NCBI GenBank assembly: GCA_003223875.1
Contig: QHWY01000007.1
Coordinates: forward strand, 1 to 55,598
Source: Acidobacteriota bacterium
GTDB lineage: Bacteria > Acidobacteriota > Terriglobia > 20CM-2-55-15
Direction of reading: 5' to 3'
Length of the DNA stretch: 55,598 nucleotides
Shown here: piece by piece, positions 8,586 through 16,911 of the stretch
Layout: each line of letters begins with the position of its first letter
Numbering within the stretch: the first letter of the stretch is position 1
The notes under the pieces: generated by a model
Databases searched by the model: none
Seen by the model: only the letters and a program-made list of their open reading frames with translations
What the model was told of the DNA's origin: nothing
Made by a program: the position numbers and the translations under genes

Positions 8586-8591
8586 TATAAT
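8586..8591 (+). promoter_or_regulatory. TATAAT -10 box abutting the hairpin element
   Basis: A perfect TATAAT lies 35 bases before the esterase start codon. No good -35 hexamer is visible, because the position where one would lie is inside the repeat (about 8563-8570). The gene has a strong ribosome site (TTGGAGG) at 8615-8621. Confidence 0.45.
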
Positions 8592-8625
8592 CGCGCCTGC
8601 AATCCTCGCGGCTATTGGAGGTCCT

Positions 8626-9897
8626 ATGAAAGTGCGGAATTTGATCCTTCTGCTGGCGGCGGCTCTGGCATTGGTTCAGATCGCGGAGGCGCAGGACCAC
8701 TGGGTGACGACGTGGACTGCGGCGCCACAAGCCCGTCTGCTGGCTCCGTTAGGCGGACAACGCGGAGGACCCGCGCCACCACCCGCTCCGACTTCGTTCA
8801 ATGATCAAACGGTTCGCATGATCGTGCATACCAGTCTGGGAGGTCGGCGGGCCCGTGTCACGTTTTCGAACGCATTCGGCAACAGCCCGCTCGCGATCGG
8901 CGCTGTGCACGTTGCGTTGCGAGGTAAGGAGTCGGCGATCGCTCCCGGATCGGACCGAGCGCTCATGTTCAACGGAAAGCCGGGTATCACCATTGCTCAA
9001 GGCGCGCACGTCATCAGCGATCCCGTCGATTTCGATGTGCCTCAAGTCGGCGACGTCGCCATCAGCGTGTACATTCCCGGCGATAGCGGCCAACTCACCC
9101 TGCACAATACGGGGCTGCATACGACCTATGTCGCTAAAGGGAACGTCACCGCAGAACCGGTGTTCAACGACGCCACGACAACACGGTCTTATTATTGGAT
9201 AACGGGTCTCGACGTCATGGCGCCTGCCGATACTGCAGCCATCGTGGCTTTCGGCGACTCCATTACCGACGGTACAACGTCGACGGTCGATGCCAATCGA
9301 AGCTGGCCAAGCTTTCTTGCGCAGCGGATCCTGACAACGCCCGGCGCTCCCAAGCTCGCGGTCTTGAACGAAGGCATCGCGGGAAATCGCGTGTTGGCCG
9401 ATGGCGCTGGTGTGAATGCTCTGGCGCGTTTCGACCGGGACGTCCTGGGACAGGCGGGCGTCAAATGGCTTTTCATCATGGAAAGTATTAACGACATCGG
9501 CCAGACCACGCGGGCGAACGCAACCGCCGGGCCGCCCGTTACGCCGGATGATCTGATCGGCGCATTAAAGCAGATGGTCGAGCGTGCACATACGCATGGC
9601 ATCAAAGTCATCGGCTGCACGCTGACGCCTTATGAGGGTGCCGCTTACTACAGCGAACAGGGTGAAGAAATCCGGCAGGCTGTTAACCGTTGGATCCGGA
9701 CGAGCGGTACATTCGATGTCGTCGTCGACTACGATGCCGTCACGCGAGACCCGGCGAATCCCAAGGTCTTCAAAATGGGATTCAATGATGGCGACCACCT
9801 GCATCCGAATGATGCCGGCTACAAATCGATGGCCGATTCAATCGATCTCCGGATTTTCAGCGGGAAGAGCGCTTCGGCCGCGGCGAAGAAGGACTAA
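8626..9897 (+). CDS. Secreted SGNH/GDSL-family esterase
   Basis: A 423-residue exported esterase or deacylase. Signal peptide at about 1-22, then a beta-rich N-terminal domain (24-200), then the SGNH hydrolase domain. Block I has nucleophile S212 (AFGDSITDG), block II the oxyanion glycine (NEGIAGNRVL), block III the Asn (ESINDIG), and block V the Asp/His pair (FNDGDHLHPNDAGY). This layout matches the family often annotated as SGNH/GDSL hydrolase acting on acylated glycans or rhamnogalacturonan. The substrate is unknown. The last 60 bases overlap the oppositely oriented HupE-like gene. Confidence 0.9.
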   Translation: MKVRNLILLLAAALALVQIAEAQDHWVTTWTAAPQARLLAPLGGQRGGPAPPPAPTSFNDQTVRMIVHTSLGGRRARVTFSNAFGNSPLAIGAVHVALRGKESAIAPGSDRALMFNGKPGITIAQGAHVISDPVDFDVPQVGDVAISVYIPGDSGQLTLHNTGLHTTYVAKGNVTAEPVFNDATTTRSYYWITGLDVMAPADTAAIVAFGDSITDGTTSTVDANRSWPSFLAQRILTTPGAPKLAVLNEGIAGNRVLADGAGVNALARFDRDVLGQAGVKWLFIMESINDIGQTTRANATAGPPVTPDDLIGALKQMVERAHTHGIKVIGCTLTPYEGAAYYSEQGEEIRQAVNRWIRTSGTFDVVVDYDAVTRDPANPKVFKMGFNDGDHLHPNDAGYKSMADSIDLRIFSGKSASAAAKKD

Positions 9898-11178
9898 CCA
9901 GGCAAAAAACGCGAGCACAACTGCGACGATCAGCCATCGGGTGACGGTCAACATGAACGCCGCCGTCAGCTCGGGCCATTGGAATCGGTATTGAAGGAGC
10001 TTGTCCCCGCGTTCCGTCATCCAATGCCAAGCGGTATGCGCGATGATCGTCGACAAGATGATCGTGCCCATCCTTTCAGCGATCCCGTAACGGAAGAGCA
10101 GTTCGAGAGCGGGGATAAGCAGCACCAACACGAGAAGCTGCCCGAGTTCGACGCCGACATTAAAAGATAGTAGCGATGTCAGCAGGTGCGAACCCGCGAA
10201 TTGAAGTGTCTCGCGAAGGGCGAAGGAAAACCCAAAGCCGTGGACCAGACCGAATGCAAAAGTGATTATCCATCGGCGTTCGATACTGCTTCCGACAATG
10301 TTCTCGAGCGCCATGTAAAGGATGGAAATCGCAATAAGGGTCTCGATCAAAGGCGGGAACCATAACGCATCCGGTCCGAGATTGAATGCCGACGCGATGA
10401 GCGTTATCGAGTGTGCAACCGTGAACGACGTCACGACGGCGATCAGCGGCCGCCAGCGCCGGAAAGGAATCACGAGGCAGAAGAGAAACAGTAGATGGTC
10501 GGTTCCATCGAGGATATGGAAGAAACCCATCTCCACGAACCGCAAAGCCGCCTGATACCACCGTGGATCGAGGCGCACGAGCCCGGGATCGCCCAGAAAT
10601 TCGAATGCCCGGACAACACCAGTCGGCGGCATGAACCTCAAAGCCGTGACTACACGCAAACCCAAGCGTTCGTATCTTGGATGGATCGCAAACTCCGATT
10701 GGTCGGATTCGATCGGATAGTCCATCAGCACATCGAACATCGCCTGTTCCCAATACAGCTCCGTGTTGTCGGGCAATCTCGGCCCGCGTACGTGATCCAG
10801 CGCCGTTTCATATGATGCGAAAGACTTGTCCGACTCGAGCGAGACCCGCGCCGCGACGATCTCGGGCTTCGGCAATCGTGTGCTGCTTTCCTCCACGTCG
10901 GTGAATTGAGCGATCCATTGCGTTGCGGCATCTCGGAGATATTCGTCGATACGGGCAAAGTCCAAAAATCCCGGTCCGCGTTTCGGAAATTCCACCTCAC
11001 GCATGGCTTTCAGCGGCACCCGAAGCAGATAGTGGAGCCGCTGGCCTTCCGGCTTGAAGAAAGCCTGGATGGTAATGTCGTTCGGAATGTCGTGAGCGGC
11101 CGCTGCCGGCGCAATGGCGATAATCAACGCCCCAGCCACAAGGAGTTTTCCGAGAGTCTTCAACACGAGGGCTAGCAT
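9838..11178 (-). CDS. HupE/UreJ-like membrane protein with exported N-terminal domain
   Basis: A 446-residue protein. After a signal peptide (about 1-28) comes a periplasmic beta-rich domain (HDIPNDITIQAFFKPEG onward). At about 230-440 lies a multi-helix membrane domain with the HupE/UreJ motif: FHILDGTDHLLFLFCL, then TSFTVAHSITLI, then VHGFGFSFAL. The histidine/aspartate pattern HxxxGxDHxLF is the hallmark of HupE-type nickel/cobalt permeases, though this larger 'HupE/UreJ_2' type has no proven substrate. It starts three bases after the gluconate-dehydrogenase-like gene stops, so the two form an operon. The 3' end overlaps the esterase gene by 60 bases. Confidence 0.8.
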   Translation of the reverse strand: MLALVLKTLGKLLVAGALIIAIAPAAAAHDIPNDITIQAFFKPEGQRLHYLLRVPLKAMREVEFPKRGPGFLDFARIDEYLRDAATQWIAQFTDVEESSTRLPKPEIVAARVSLESDKSFASYETALDHVRGPRLPDNTELYWEQAMFDVLMDYPIESDQSEFAIHPRYERLGLRVVTALRFMPPTGVVRAFEFLGDPGLVRLDPRWYQAALRFVEMGFFHILDGTDHLLFLFCLVIPFRRWRPLIAVVTSFTVAHSITLIASAFNLGPDALWFPPLIETLIAISILYMALENIVGSSIERRWIITFAFGLVHGFGFSFALRETLQFAGSHLLTSLLSFNVGVELGQLLVLVLLIPALELLFRYGIAERMGTIILSTIIAHTAWHWMTERGDKLLQYRFQWPELTAAFMLTVTRWLIVAVVLAFFAWLVLLRRGRSALPAENPEID

Positions 11179-11181
11179 GCG

Positions 11182-11817
11182 TTAGATCTCGCCTTTGTTG
11201 AACATCCCGTAGTCATACGCCGACTTGCGGCTCGACTCCGGTTTGACGTCCATTCGTTGGAGATTCGCGGAAACAGCGATGCGCGCGCCGGGATAGCCGA
11301 TGAGATCCCACCCGATGAAATTTTCATTCCCGCCATAGAATGGATCGGAGAACGTTCCCTGGATGGTGTGGGTCCGGAGCAGATTGAAAAATTGGGCGGA
11401 CCCGCCTGTGAAACCCGTGGCTTGATTCTGTTCGATGGCCGTGAGGACCGCGTCCTGATCGGATGCCGAAAGCTTAACGAAAGCTATGCCTTTCGAGGAT
11501 TGGGCATAGCTGTTGACTGCAGCCAGACCGGCACCGTAAACCGGCCGTAAATTTTTCAGGGCTCCTCCGAGCGCGCGGTCGATGAAACGATCGGCGCGCG
11601 CCTCCAGTGCGCCGGGGCCGTTTTCATCGGCCGGAATCAGCCGCGCAATGATCGCCCTCAGCGTCTCGGCTTCCGTTGGAGTGAGCGACACCAGCGCGTT
11701 GCCAACGGCCGCCAAGCCCTGCGACCGCGCTTGCGCCTGAACGAGAGCACGCGGCGAGAATGCAGCCACGCTGACTATCGCGCCGACTTGCTTCAGCATT
11801 TGCCGCCGCGTTTGCAT
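11182..11817 (-). CDS. Gluconate 2-dehydrogenase subunit 3-like exported protein
   Basis: A 211-residue protein starting with MQTRRQMLKQVGAIVSVAAF, a twin-arginine-like signal. The body matches the gluconate 2-dehydrogenase subunit 3 family: LTPTEAETLRAIIARLIPAD, DRFIDRAL, FFNLLRTHTIQGTFSDP and YGGNENFIGWDLIGYPG. In known complexes this small subunit escorts a GMC-type flavoprotein through the Tat system. No flavoprotein large subunit is next to it here, so it may serve a distant partner or a different enzyme. The start is set at the Tat-like signal; the frame continues upstream to 11871 into the palindrome. It is followed by the HupE-like gene after three bases. Confidence 0.8.
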   Translation of the reverse strand: MQTRRQMLKQVGAIVSVAAFSPRALVQAQARSQGLAAVGNALVSLTPTEAETLRAIIARLIPADENGPGALEARADRFIDRALGGALKNLRPVYGAGLAAVNSYAQSSKGIAFVKLSASDQDAVLTAIEQNQATGFTGGSAQFFNLLRTHTIQGTFSDPFYGGNENFIGWDLIGYPGARIAVSANLQRMDVKPESSRKSAYDYGMFNKGEI

Positions 11818-11846
11818 AACCAAGCATTTTAGCCCCGAAGAGGCAC

Positions 11847-11920
11847 AGCCGCGAAGCGGCGAAGTGAGCATAGCCCAGGGCTGGCGCCCTGGGCTATGCT
11901 CTTGGCGCCGCTTCGCGGCT
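11847..11920. repeat. Nested palindrome between divergent genes
   Basis: An outer arm AGCCGCGAAGCGGC (11847-11860) pairs with GCCGCTTCGCGGCT (11907-11920). An inner 16-base arm GAGCATAGCCCAGGGC (11866-11881) pairs perfectly with 11886-11901 around a TGGC loop. The 74-base unit separates the Tat-exported protein from the spermidine-synthase fusion gene. Confidence 0.85.
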
Positions 11921-11968
11921 GAATCCGTGATACGATCCTCGGTCCCCGGTGAGGAGTTTCCTGCCGAT

Positions 11969-14428
11969 ATGCATGAAATGAGTCTGAGTGAAGTCGCCGT
12001 GGCCGAGACGGCCGAAGTTAGGCCCCGGCGTTTCCTGCCATTACTGTTGTTGATGTTCGTCGGCAGCGGATGCTCGGCGCTTATTTACGAGATCGTGTGG
12101 TTCCAATTGCTCGAGTTGGTCATCGGCTCATCTACCGTTTCGTTAGGCATATTGCTGGGAACGTTCATGGGTGGAATGTGTCTGGGCAGCTTGCTCTTTC
12201 CGCGCTTAGTTTCACGAATCCATCATCCGTTGAGACTCTACGCCCTGATGGAACTGGGCATCGGTGTTATCGGCCTCGCAATTCTGTTCGGCATGCCGCT
12301 GGTTGCCGGCGCCTACACGGCTTGGGCGGGATCGGGCTCCTTCGGATTACTGGTCCGGAGCATCGTCGCCGGCGTGTGCTTGATTCCGCCGACGCTCTTG
12401 ATGGGCGCGACACTGCCGGCGATCTCTCGATGGGTGGAGACCACTCCTCGTGGCGTTTCCTGGCTCGGCTTCTTTTACGGAGGCAACATCGGAGGCGCCG
12501 TCATTGGGAGCCTGCTCGCAGGTTTTTACTTGATGCGCGTTCATGACCTTTCCACAACGACGTTCGTCGCGGTGGCATTGAATGTTGCGGTTTCATTCAT
12601 CGCTCTCGTTGTTTCGAGGTCGACAGCATACGCAGCAACGGGTACAGAATCTCAGGACGCCATCGCGCGAAGCGCGTGGCCGATCTATTTGTCGATTGCG
12701 CTTTCCGGATTGACCGCGTTGGCATGCGAAGTGATCTGGACCCGAATCCTTTCGCTGCTGTTCGGCGCAACGGTTTACACGTTCTCGCTCGTCCTCGCCG
12801 TGTTCCTTGTCGGGCTTGGCATTGGCAGCACACTAGGTTCCGCCTTATCGCATCAACTCGCGCGGCCACGGGTCGCGTTAGCGTGGTGCCAGGTGTTGCT
12901 GTGTGCGGCGATGGCTTGGGCGGCATTCATGCTGGCGGAATCGCTCCCGTATTGGCCAATCGATCCTTCCATTTCGAACACGCCACTGTTCACGATGCAA
13001 CTCGATCTGGTGCGCTCGCTTTGGACGGTTCTGCCTGCGGCGATTTTGTGGGGAGCGAGCTTTCCTCTGGCCCTCGCATCAGTCGCATCGCGAGGTCAGG
13101 ATCCGGCGCGGCTCGTGGGAGGTGTTTATGGCGCCAACACGGTTGGCGCGATCGCCGGATCATTGGGCGCGAGCCTGCTGTTGGTATCGTGGATCGGAAG
13201 CCAGCATTCGCAACAACTCATGATTATCCTTTCGGCGATTTCCGCGTTGTTTGCTTCCGGGGCTACCGCGTTCGGAGCCGAATCGGGAACGCGGCTGTCG
13301 AAGTATTCGCTCGCGGTTTCGTTACTGATCGTCGCCGGTTACACCGAATTGGCCCTCGCGACGGTCCATCCCTTGCCGGCGCGTCTTGTGGAATACGGCC
13401 GATTCGCCGCGGTTCGCGGCGCGGCGAACAAGACCATATATATGGGCGAAGGCTTGACGGCATCGGTTGCTGTTTCCGATCTACCCGACGGCATTCGGAA
13501 TTATCACAATGCCGGCAAAGTACAGGCATCCAGCGATCCCGCGGATATGCGGCTTCAACGGATGCTCGGCCACCTCACGACGTTGATACCGGAAAATCCC
13601 CACAAGATTTTGGTCATCGGATGCGGCGCAGGAGTCACCGCGGGCGCCGTCAGCATCGAGCCTCGGCTTGAGCAGGAAACCATCGCCGAGATCGAGCCGC
13701 TGGTGCCGAAAGTGGTTTCCACCTATTTCGCCGAACACAATTTCGATGTGATCCGCAATCCAAAAGTTCGCGTGCAGCTGGATGATGGGCGGCATTTTCT
13801 TCTCACGACGAAACAGAAATTCGACGGCATCACGTCCGATCCTCTCGATCCATGGGTGAAGGGTGCGGCTGCGTTGTACACGCGCGAGTTCTTCGAGATC
13901 GCGAAGCAGCATCTCAATCCTGGCGGCGTTGTCACGCAATTCGTTCAACTCTACGAAAGCAACGAAGAAGCCGTGAAAAGCGAGATCGCCACATTTTTGG
14001 AAGCCTTTCCGAACGGCATGGTCTTCGCAAATACGATCCAGGGTCAAGGCTACGATGTGGTCCTGGTAGGGCAGGTCGAACAGGCCAAAATCGATGTCGA
14101 CAGAATGCAAGCGCGCCTGGCGAGCCCGGAATACGCGAAGGTCGCACAATCGCTGCGCGCAATCGGCATCTATTCCGCGGTGGATCTCGTCGCAACCTAC
14201 GCCGGCAGCGCGACCGATCTGAAGCCGTGGACGAAAGATGCCCTCATTAATCGCGACCGCAATCTTCGCCTTCAGTACCTCGCCGGATTGTCACTCAATA
14301 CGTACAAGGCCGATCCGATCTATATCAATATGACCAAGAGCGCGCGCTATCCGGAAAATCTCTTTACGGGCTCCGAGCAGACAGTGGAATCGCTTCGCCG
14401 CGCGATCAAATTTCCATCGGAACGATGA
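11969..14428 (+). CDS. Fused MFS-like/spermidine-synthase-like membrane protein
   Basis: An 819-residue protein. Residues about 20-480 form many membrane helices in two similar halves (GSGCSALIYEIVWFQLLELV near residue 33; GLTALACEVIWTRILSLLFG at about 248), the hallmark of the 'fused MFS/spermidine synthase' family. Residues about 510-780 carry the Rossmann domain: HKILVIGCGAGVTAGA, then EIEPLVPKV, then LDDGRHFLL, then SDPLDPWVKGAAALYTREFF. The start at 11969 follows a GAGGAG box; the frame extends upstream only into the palindrome. Substrate and reaction are unknown. The stop overlaps the dimethylargininase start by four bases (ATGA), which argues for a joint function. Confidence 0.8.
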   Translation: MHEMSLSEVAVAETAEVRPRRFLPLLLLMFVGSGCSALIYEIVWFQLLELVIGSSTVSLGILLGTFMGGMCLGSLLFPRLVSRIHHPLRLYALMELGIGVIGLAILFGMPLVAGAYTAWAGSGSFGLLVRSIVAGVCLIPPTLLMGATLPAISRWVETTPRGVSWLGFFYGGNIGGAVIGSLLAGFYLMRVHDLSTTTFVAVALNVAVSFIALVVSRSTAYAATGTESQDAIARSAWPIYLSIALSGLTALACEVIWTRILSLLFGATVYTFSLVLAVFLVGLGIGSTLGSALSHQLARPRVALAWCQVLLCAAMAWAAFMLAESLPYWPIDPSISNTPLFTMQLDLVRSLWTVLPAAILWGASFPLALASVASRGQDPARLVGGVYGANTVGAIAGSLGASLLLVSWIGSQHSQQLMIILSAISALFASGATAFGAESGTRLSKYSLAVSLLIVAGYTELALATVHPLPARLVEYGRFAAVRGAANKTIYMGEGLTASVAVSDLPDGIRNYHNAGKVQASSDPADMRLQRMLGHLTTLIPENPHKILVIGCGAGVTAGAVSIEPRLEQETIAEIEPLVPKVVSTYFAEHNFDVIRNPKVRVQLDDGRHFLLTTKQKFDGITSDPLDPWVKGAAALYTREFFEIAKQHLNPGGVVTQFVQLYESNEEAVKSEIATFLEAFPNGMVFANTIQGQGYDVVLVGQVEQAKIDVDRMQARLASPEYAKVAQSLRAIGIYSAVDLVATYAGSATDLKPWTKDALINRDRNLRLQYLAGLSLNTYKADPIYINMTKSARYPENLFTGSEQTVESLRRAIKFPSER

Positions 14429-15303
14429 AATCTGTCGGAAGCCAGAGCATGGTGGCGCCGTTAAAGTGCGTCATCGTGAAGAGGCCCGAGGAAGCGTTTC
14501 GCACCCAAGAAGAAATCGAAATCGAATGGAAGGACCTCGCCTATGCGCGTCCGCCGGATCTCGCTCGCGCTTCACGTGATCATGCGCGCTTCGTTTCATT
14601 GATCGCGGAAGCGGGCGCGGAGATTCTCTATCTTCCTGCGGATGACCGCACCGGCTTGGATTCTCTTTACGTGCACGATCCTGTGCTGATAACCGATCGC
14701 GGTGCTGTAATTTTTCAAACCGGGAAAGTTGCGCGTCGCGGCGAAGGTCCGGCTTTTGCTGACGCCCTTCGGAGTTGTGAGGTGCCCATTCTCGGTTTCA
14801 TCGAAGGCGCTGCGACTGCGGAGGCTGGCGACATGATCTGGCTCGATCACGATACCCTGCTCGCCGGCCGCGGTTTCCGAACCAACGCCGCCGGTATTGG
14901 ACAACTCTCCGAACTGCTCTTTCCGCTTGGCGCAAAGGTCATTCCCGTGGAACTCCCCTACTGGAACGGCCCGTACGACGTGCTGCACTTGATGTCGTTC
15001 ATCAGCCTCTTGGACCGCGACCTCGCCGTCGTTTACCGCCGCATTTTGCCGGTGCCGTTATTTGAGCTTCTCACCGCGCGCGGCATCCAACTTATCGATG
15101 TTCCCGAACAGGAATACCCGACGCTCGGCTGTAACGTTCTAGCCCTTTCTCCTCGCAACGTCATTATGGTGAGCGGAAATCCGATCACACGCTCACTCCT
15201 CGAATCCGCCGGCTGCAGAGTCACCGAATTCGACGGCGCCGAAATTTGTTTTCCCGGTGCCGGCGGTCCCACGTGCTTGACGCGGCCGCTCTTACGGGGA
15301 TGA
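14425..15303 (+). CDS. Dimethylarginine dimethylaminohydrolase (dimethylargininase)
   Basis: A 292-residue cytosolic enzyme of the pentein/amidinotransferase fold, expected to hydrolyse N-methylated arginine to citrulline and methylamine or dimethylamine. Visible features: substrate-binding D85 (SLYVHDPVLI), the GDMIWL strand, catalytic H188 (YDVLHLMSF), the substrate-binding loop near PTLGCNVLAL, and nucleophile C284 in GGPTCLTRP at the usual distance from the C-terminus. Length fits DDAH. Related enzymes (arginine deiminase, citrullinase) share the fold, so substrate should be tested. It is coupled by a four-base overlap to the spermidine-synthase-like membrane gene. An alternative start lies at 14449. 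Confidence 0.8.
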   Translation: MKSVGSQSMVAPLKCVIVKRPEEAFRTQEEIEIEWKDLAYARPPDLARASRDHARFVSLIAEAGAEILYLPADDRTGLDSLYVHDPVLITDRGAVIFQTGKVARRGEGPAFADALRSCEVPILGFIEGAATAEAGDMIWLDHDTLLAGRGFRTNAAGIGQLSELLFPLGAKVIPVELPYWNGPYDVLHLMSFISLLDRDLAVVYRRILPVPLFELLTARGIQLIDVPEQEYPTLGCNVLALSPRNVIMVSGNPITRSLLESAGCRVTEFDGAEICFPGAGGPTCLTRPLLRG

Positions 15304-15378
15304 GTTGTAGCTTCGGAAGAGGTCTCTCGCGACTCGAATCGAACTCGTGCGCCGGATTCAAAATCTCTCGCGACCCGC

Positions 15379-16455
15379 TTATCGCCGCGGCTGCGCGAAC
15401 GGTCCGACTTCCGGCTTCGGCTGCGTGTTCGCGAGCGGGCCGAGTTCGGCGGCAACGCCACGCGTGATGGCTGCGACTTCGCTGCCTGCCTGGAAGCAGG
15501 TAAAATCCGGACGGTCGCGCCAAGCGATCGGGCCGCACAGTCGCACGCCGGCCTTGATGGCAGCATCGTGAACGATGTTGATGGCGCGTTCGTAATCGGG
15601 CGTGCCCTGGCGATAGCCGGAGAAGTTTCCGAGATCTCCGCTCGCCGCAAACACGGCGGTTACACCGGGAACCTTTGCGATTGCGTCGGCGTTCTTCAGT
15701 CCTTCGAGGGTTTCAATCATCAGGACTAACACGATGTTGTCGTTGATTGTGTTGCGATAGCCGCCCGGCACATTGCCCCACATGGAGGCATCGAATGCCG
15801 CGCCGCCGCCCTGGCTTCGCCGGCCGAGAGGCGGAAAGTAAGCCCAATTCCGCGCTTCGATCGCTTCTTCGACAGTGTCGACGGTCGGCACGACCACAAC
15901 AAGCGCTCCAGCGTCGAGTGCGTGCTGGATTTCGCGCTCGTCTGTGTAGGCGACGCGCACACCCGGGACAGCTTTAGCGTCCGGGCACGTGCGCCACATG
16001 CGGCCAACCGCGCCCCAGTCGCGCGTGTCATGTTGCATCTCGGTCCAGATAAAATCGTAACCCGCGTTTGCCATCGCACAATAAATAGCGGGATCGGTAG
16101 AGTTGAAGAGCGTGCCGCCGGTGACTTTGCCGCCCTGCATCATTTTGAGCTTGACCGGATTCCAAATCTTCGATTCCTTGGGAGCATCGAAAGCGTTTCC
16201 ATATTTCCACTTCGACGGATCGAAGGGGCCTTGATTTACGGCACCCGGCGGCGCCGCATTGAGGGCGTTACTGTCCTTCCCCGACGGAGCGGCAAGGGGG
16301 AATTGGGTGGCTCCCGGCGCCGCATTGTTGGCATAAGGATCGGCGTTCGGCGCAGGTTGTTGTCCCCGCGCCCCCTGCTGGCCCCGATTTTGAAAACCGA
16401 ACGCGGCGATGGCGAAAATCGCCGCCGCGATTGCCAAGAATAACATTCGTCTCAT
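15379..16455 (-). CDS. HpcH/HpaI-family aldolase with signal peptide
   Basis: A 358-residue protein. Residues 1-22 are a clear signal peptide, then a Gln/Ala/Pro/Asn-rich linker to about 80, then a HpcH/HpaI aldolase TIM barrel: GGTLFNSTDPAIYCAMANAG, YDFIWTEMQHD, GVRVAYTDEREIQHALDAGA, VVVPTVDTVEEA, VLMIETLEGLKNADAI and ASGDLGNFSG. These correspond to the family's arginine, metal-binding Glu and Asp. Known members cleave hydroxy-keto-acids in the cytosol, so export is unusual. The start has an AAGGAG site nine bases upstream. The true substrate is unknown. Confidence 0.8.
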   Translation of the reverse strand: MRRMLFLAIAAAIFAIAAFGFQNRGQQGARGQQPAPNADPYANNAAPGATQFPLAAPSGKDSNALNAAPPGAVNQGPFDPSKWKYGNAFDAPKESKIWNPVKLKMMQGGKVTGGTLFNSTDPAIYCAMANAGYDFIWTEMQHDTRDWGAVGRMWRTCPDAKAVPGVRVAYTDEREIQHALDAGALVVVVPTVDTVEEAIEARNWAYFPPLGRRSQGGGAAFDASMWGNVPGGYRNTINDNIVLVLMIETLEGLKNADAIAKVPGVTAVFAASGDLGNFSGYRQGTPDYERAINIVHDAAIKAGVRLCGPIAWRDRPDFTCFQAGSEVAAITRGVAAELGPLANTQPKPEVGPFAQPRR

Positions 16456-16473
16456 GTGTGTCTCCTTGACGGC

Positions 16474-16842
16474 TCAGCGGTTCTCGAGTTCGTCCCTTCG
16501 TTTAGCTGAACGCGCTTCAAGGCGCGAGAGAAAGCGCATAACGTCGCTCATACTCTCGATCCGCCGAGTCGTTCGTTTCTCTGATTTTTCGAGATGTCGG
16601 ATTCTTCTCTCGTGCTCGACGCCGTGTCTTGTCAGCGTGCGGGTTGCCTCGAGAGCTTCGTGGGCGGCTTTCGCAAATTCGCGAACCTCGACCCTCAATT
16701 TCTCCATGTCCCGCTCGAACCGTTCTTCCCAGCGTTCCATCCGTTGTTCCATGCGTTCTTCCCAACGGTCCTGGCGAATCACAGCATCGGCTTGGCTCCG
16801 CAGGATGAAGTCGATCGTGCGTTGGCGTTCTTGCTCAGTCAT
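16474..16842 (-). CDS. Small coiled-coil protein of unknown function
   Basis: A 122-residue, highly charged protein starting MTEQERQRTIDFILRSQADA. It is almost entirely helical with heptad-like spacing (RMEQRMERWEERFERDMEKL) and no membrane segment or signal. Short cytosolic coiled-coil proteins with this opening recur in Acidobacteriota genomes (from memory), but no function is known. A start 30 bases upstream (16872) is also open; the chosen one keeps the MTEQERQ opening and has AGAGAGG upstream. It lies just upstream of the exported aldolase on the same strand. Confidence 0.6.
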   Translation of the reverse strand: MTEQERQRTIDFILRSQADAVIRQDRWEERMEQRMERWEERFERDMEKLRVEVREFAKAAHEALEATRTLTRHGVEHERRIRHLEKSEKRTTRRIESMSDVMRFLSRLEARSAKRRDELENR

Positions 16843-16911
16843 TAATCGTTTGCCTCTCTTCATAAGCGGCAAAGGGCAGAGCCATTTTACTTCCGTGACT
16901 GGCGAATCACA

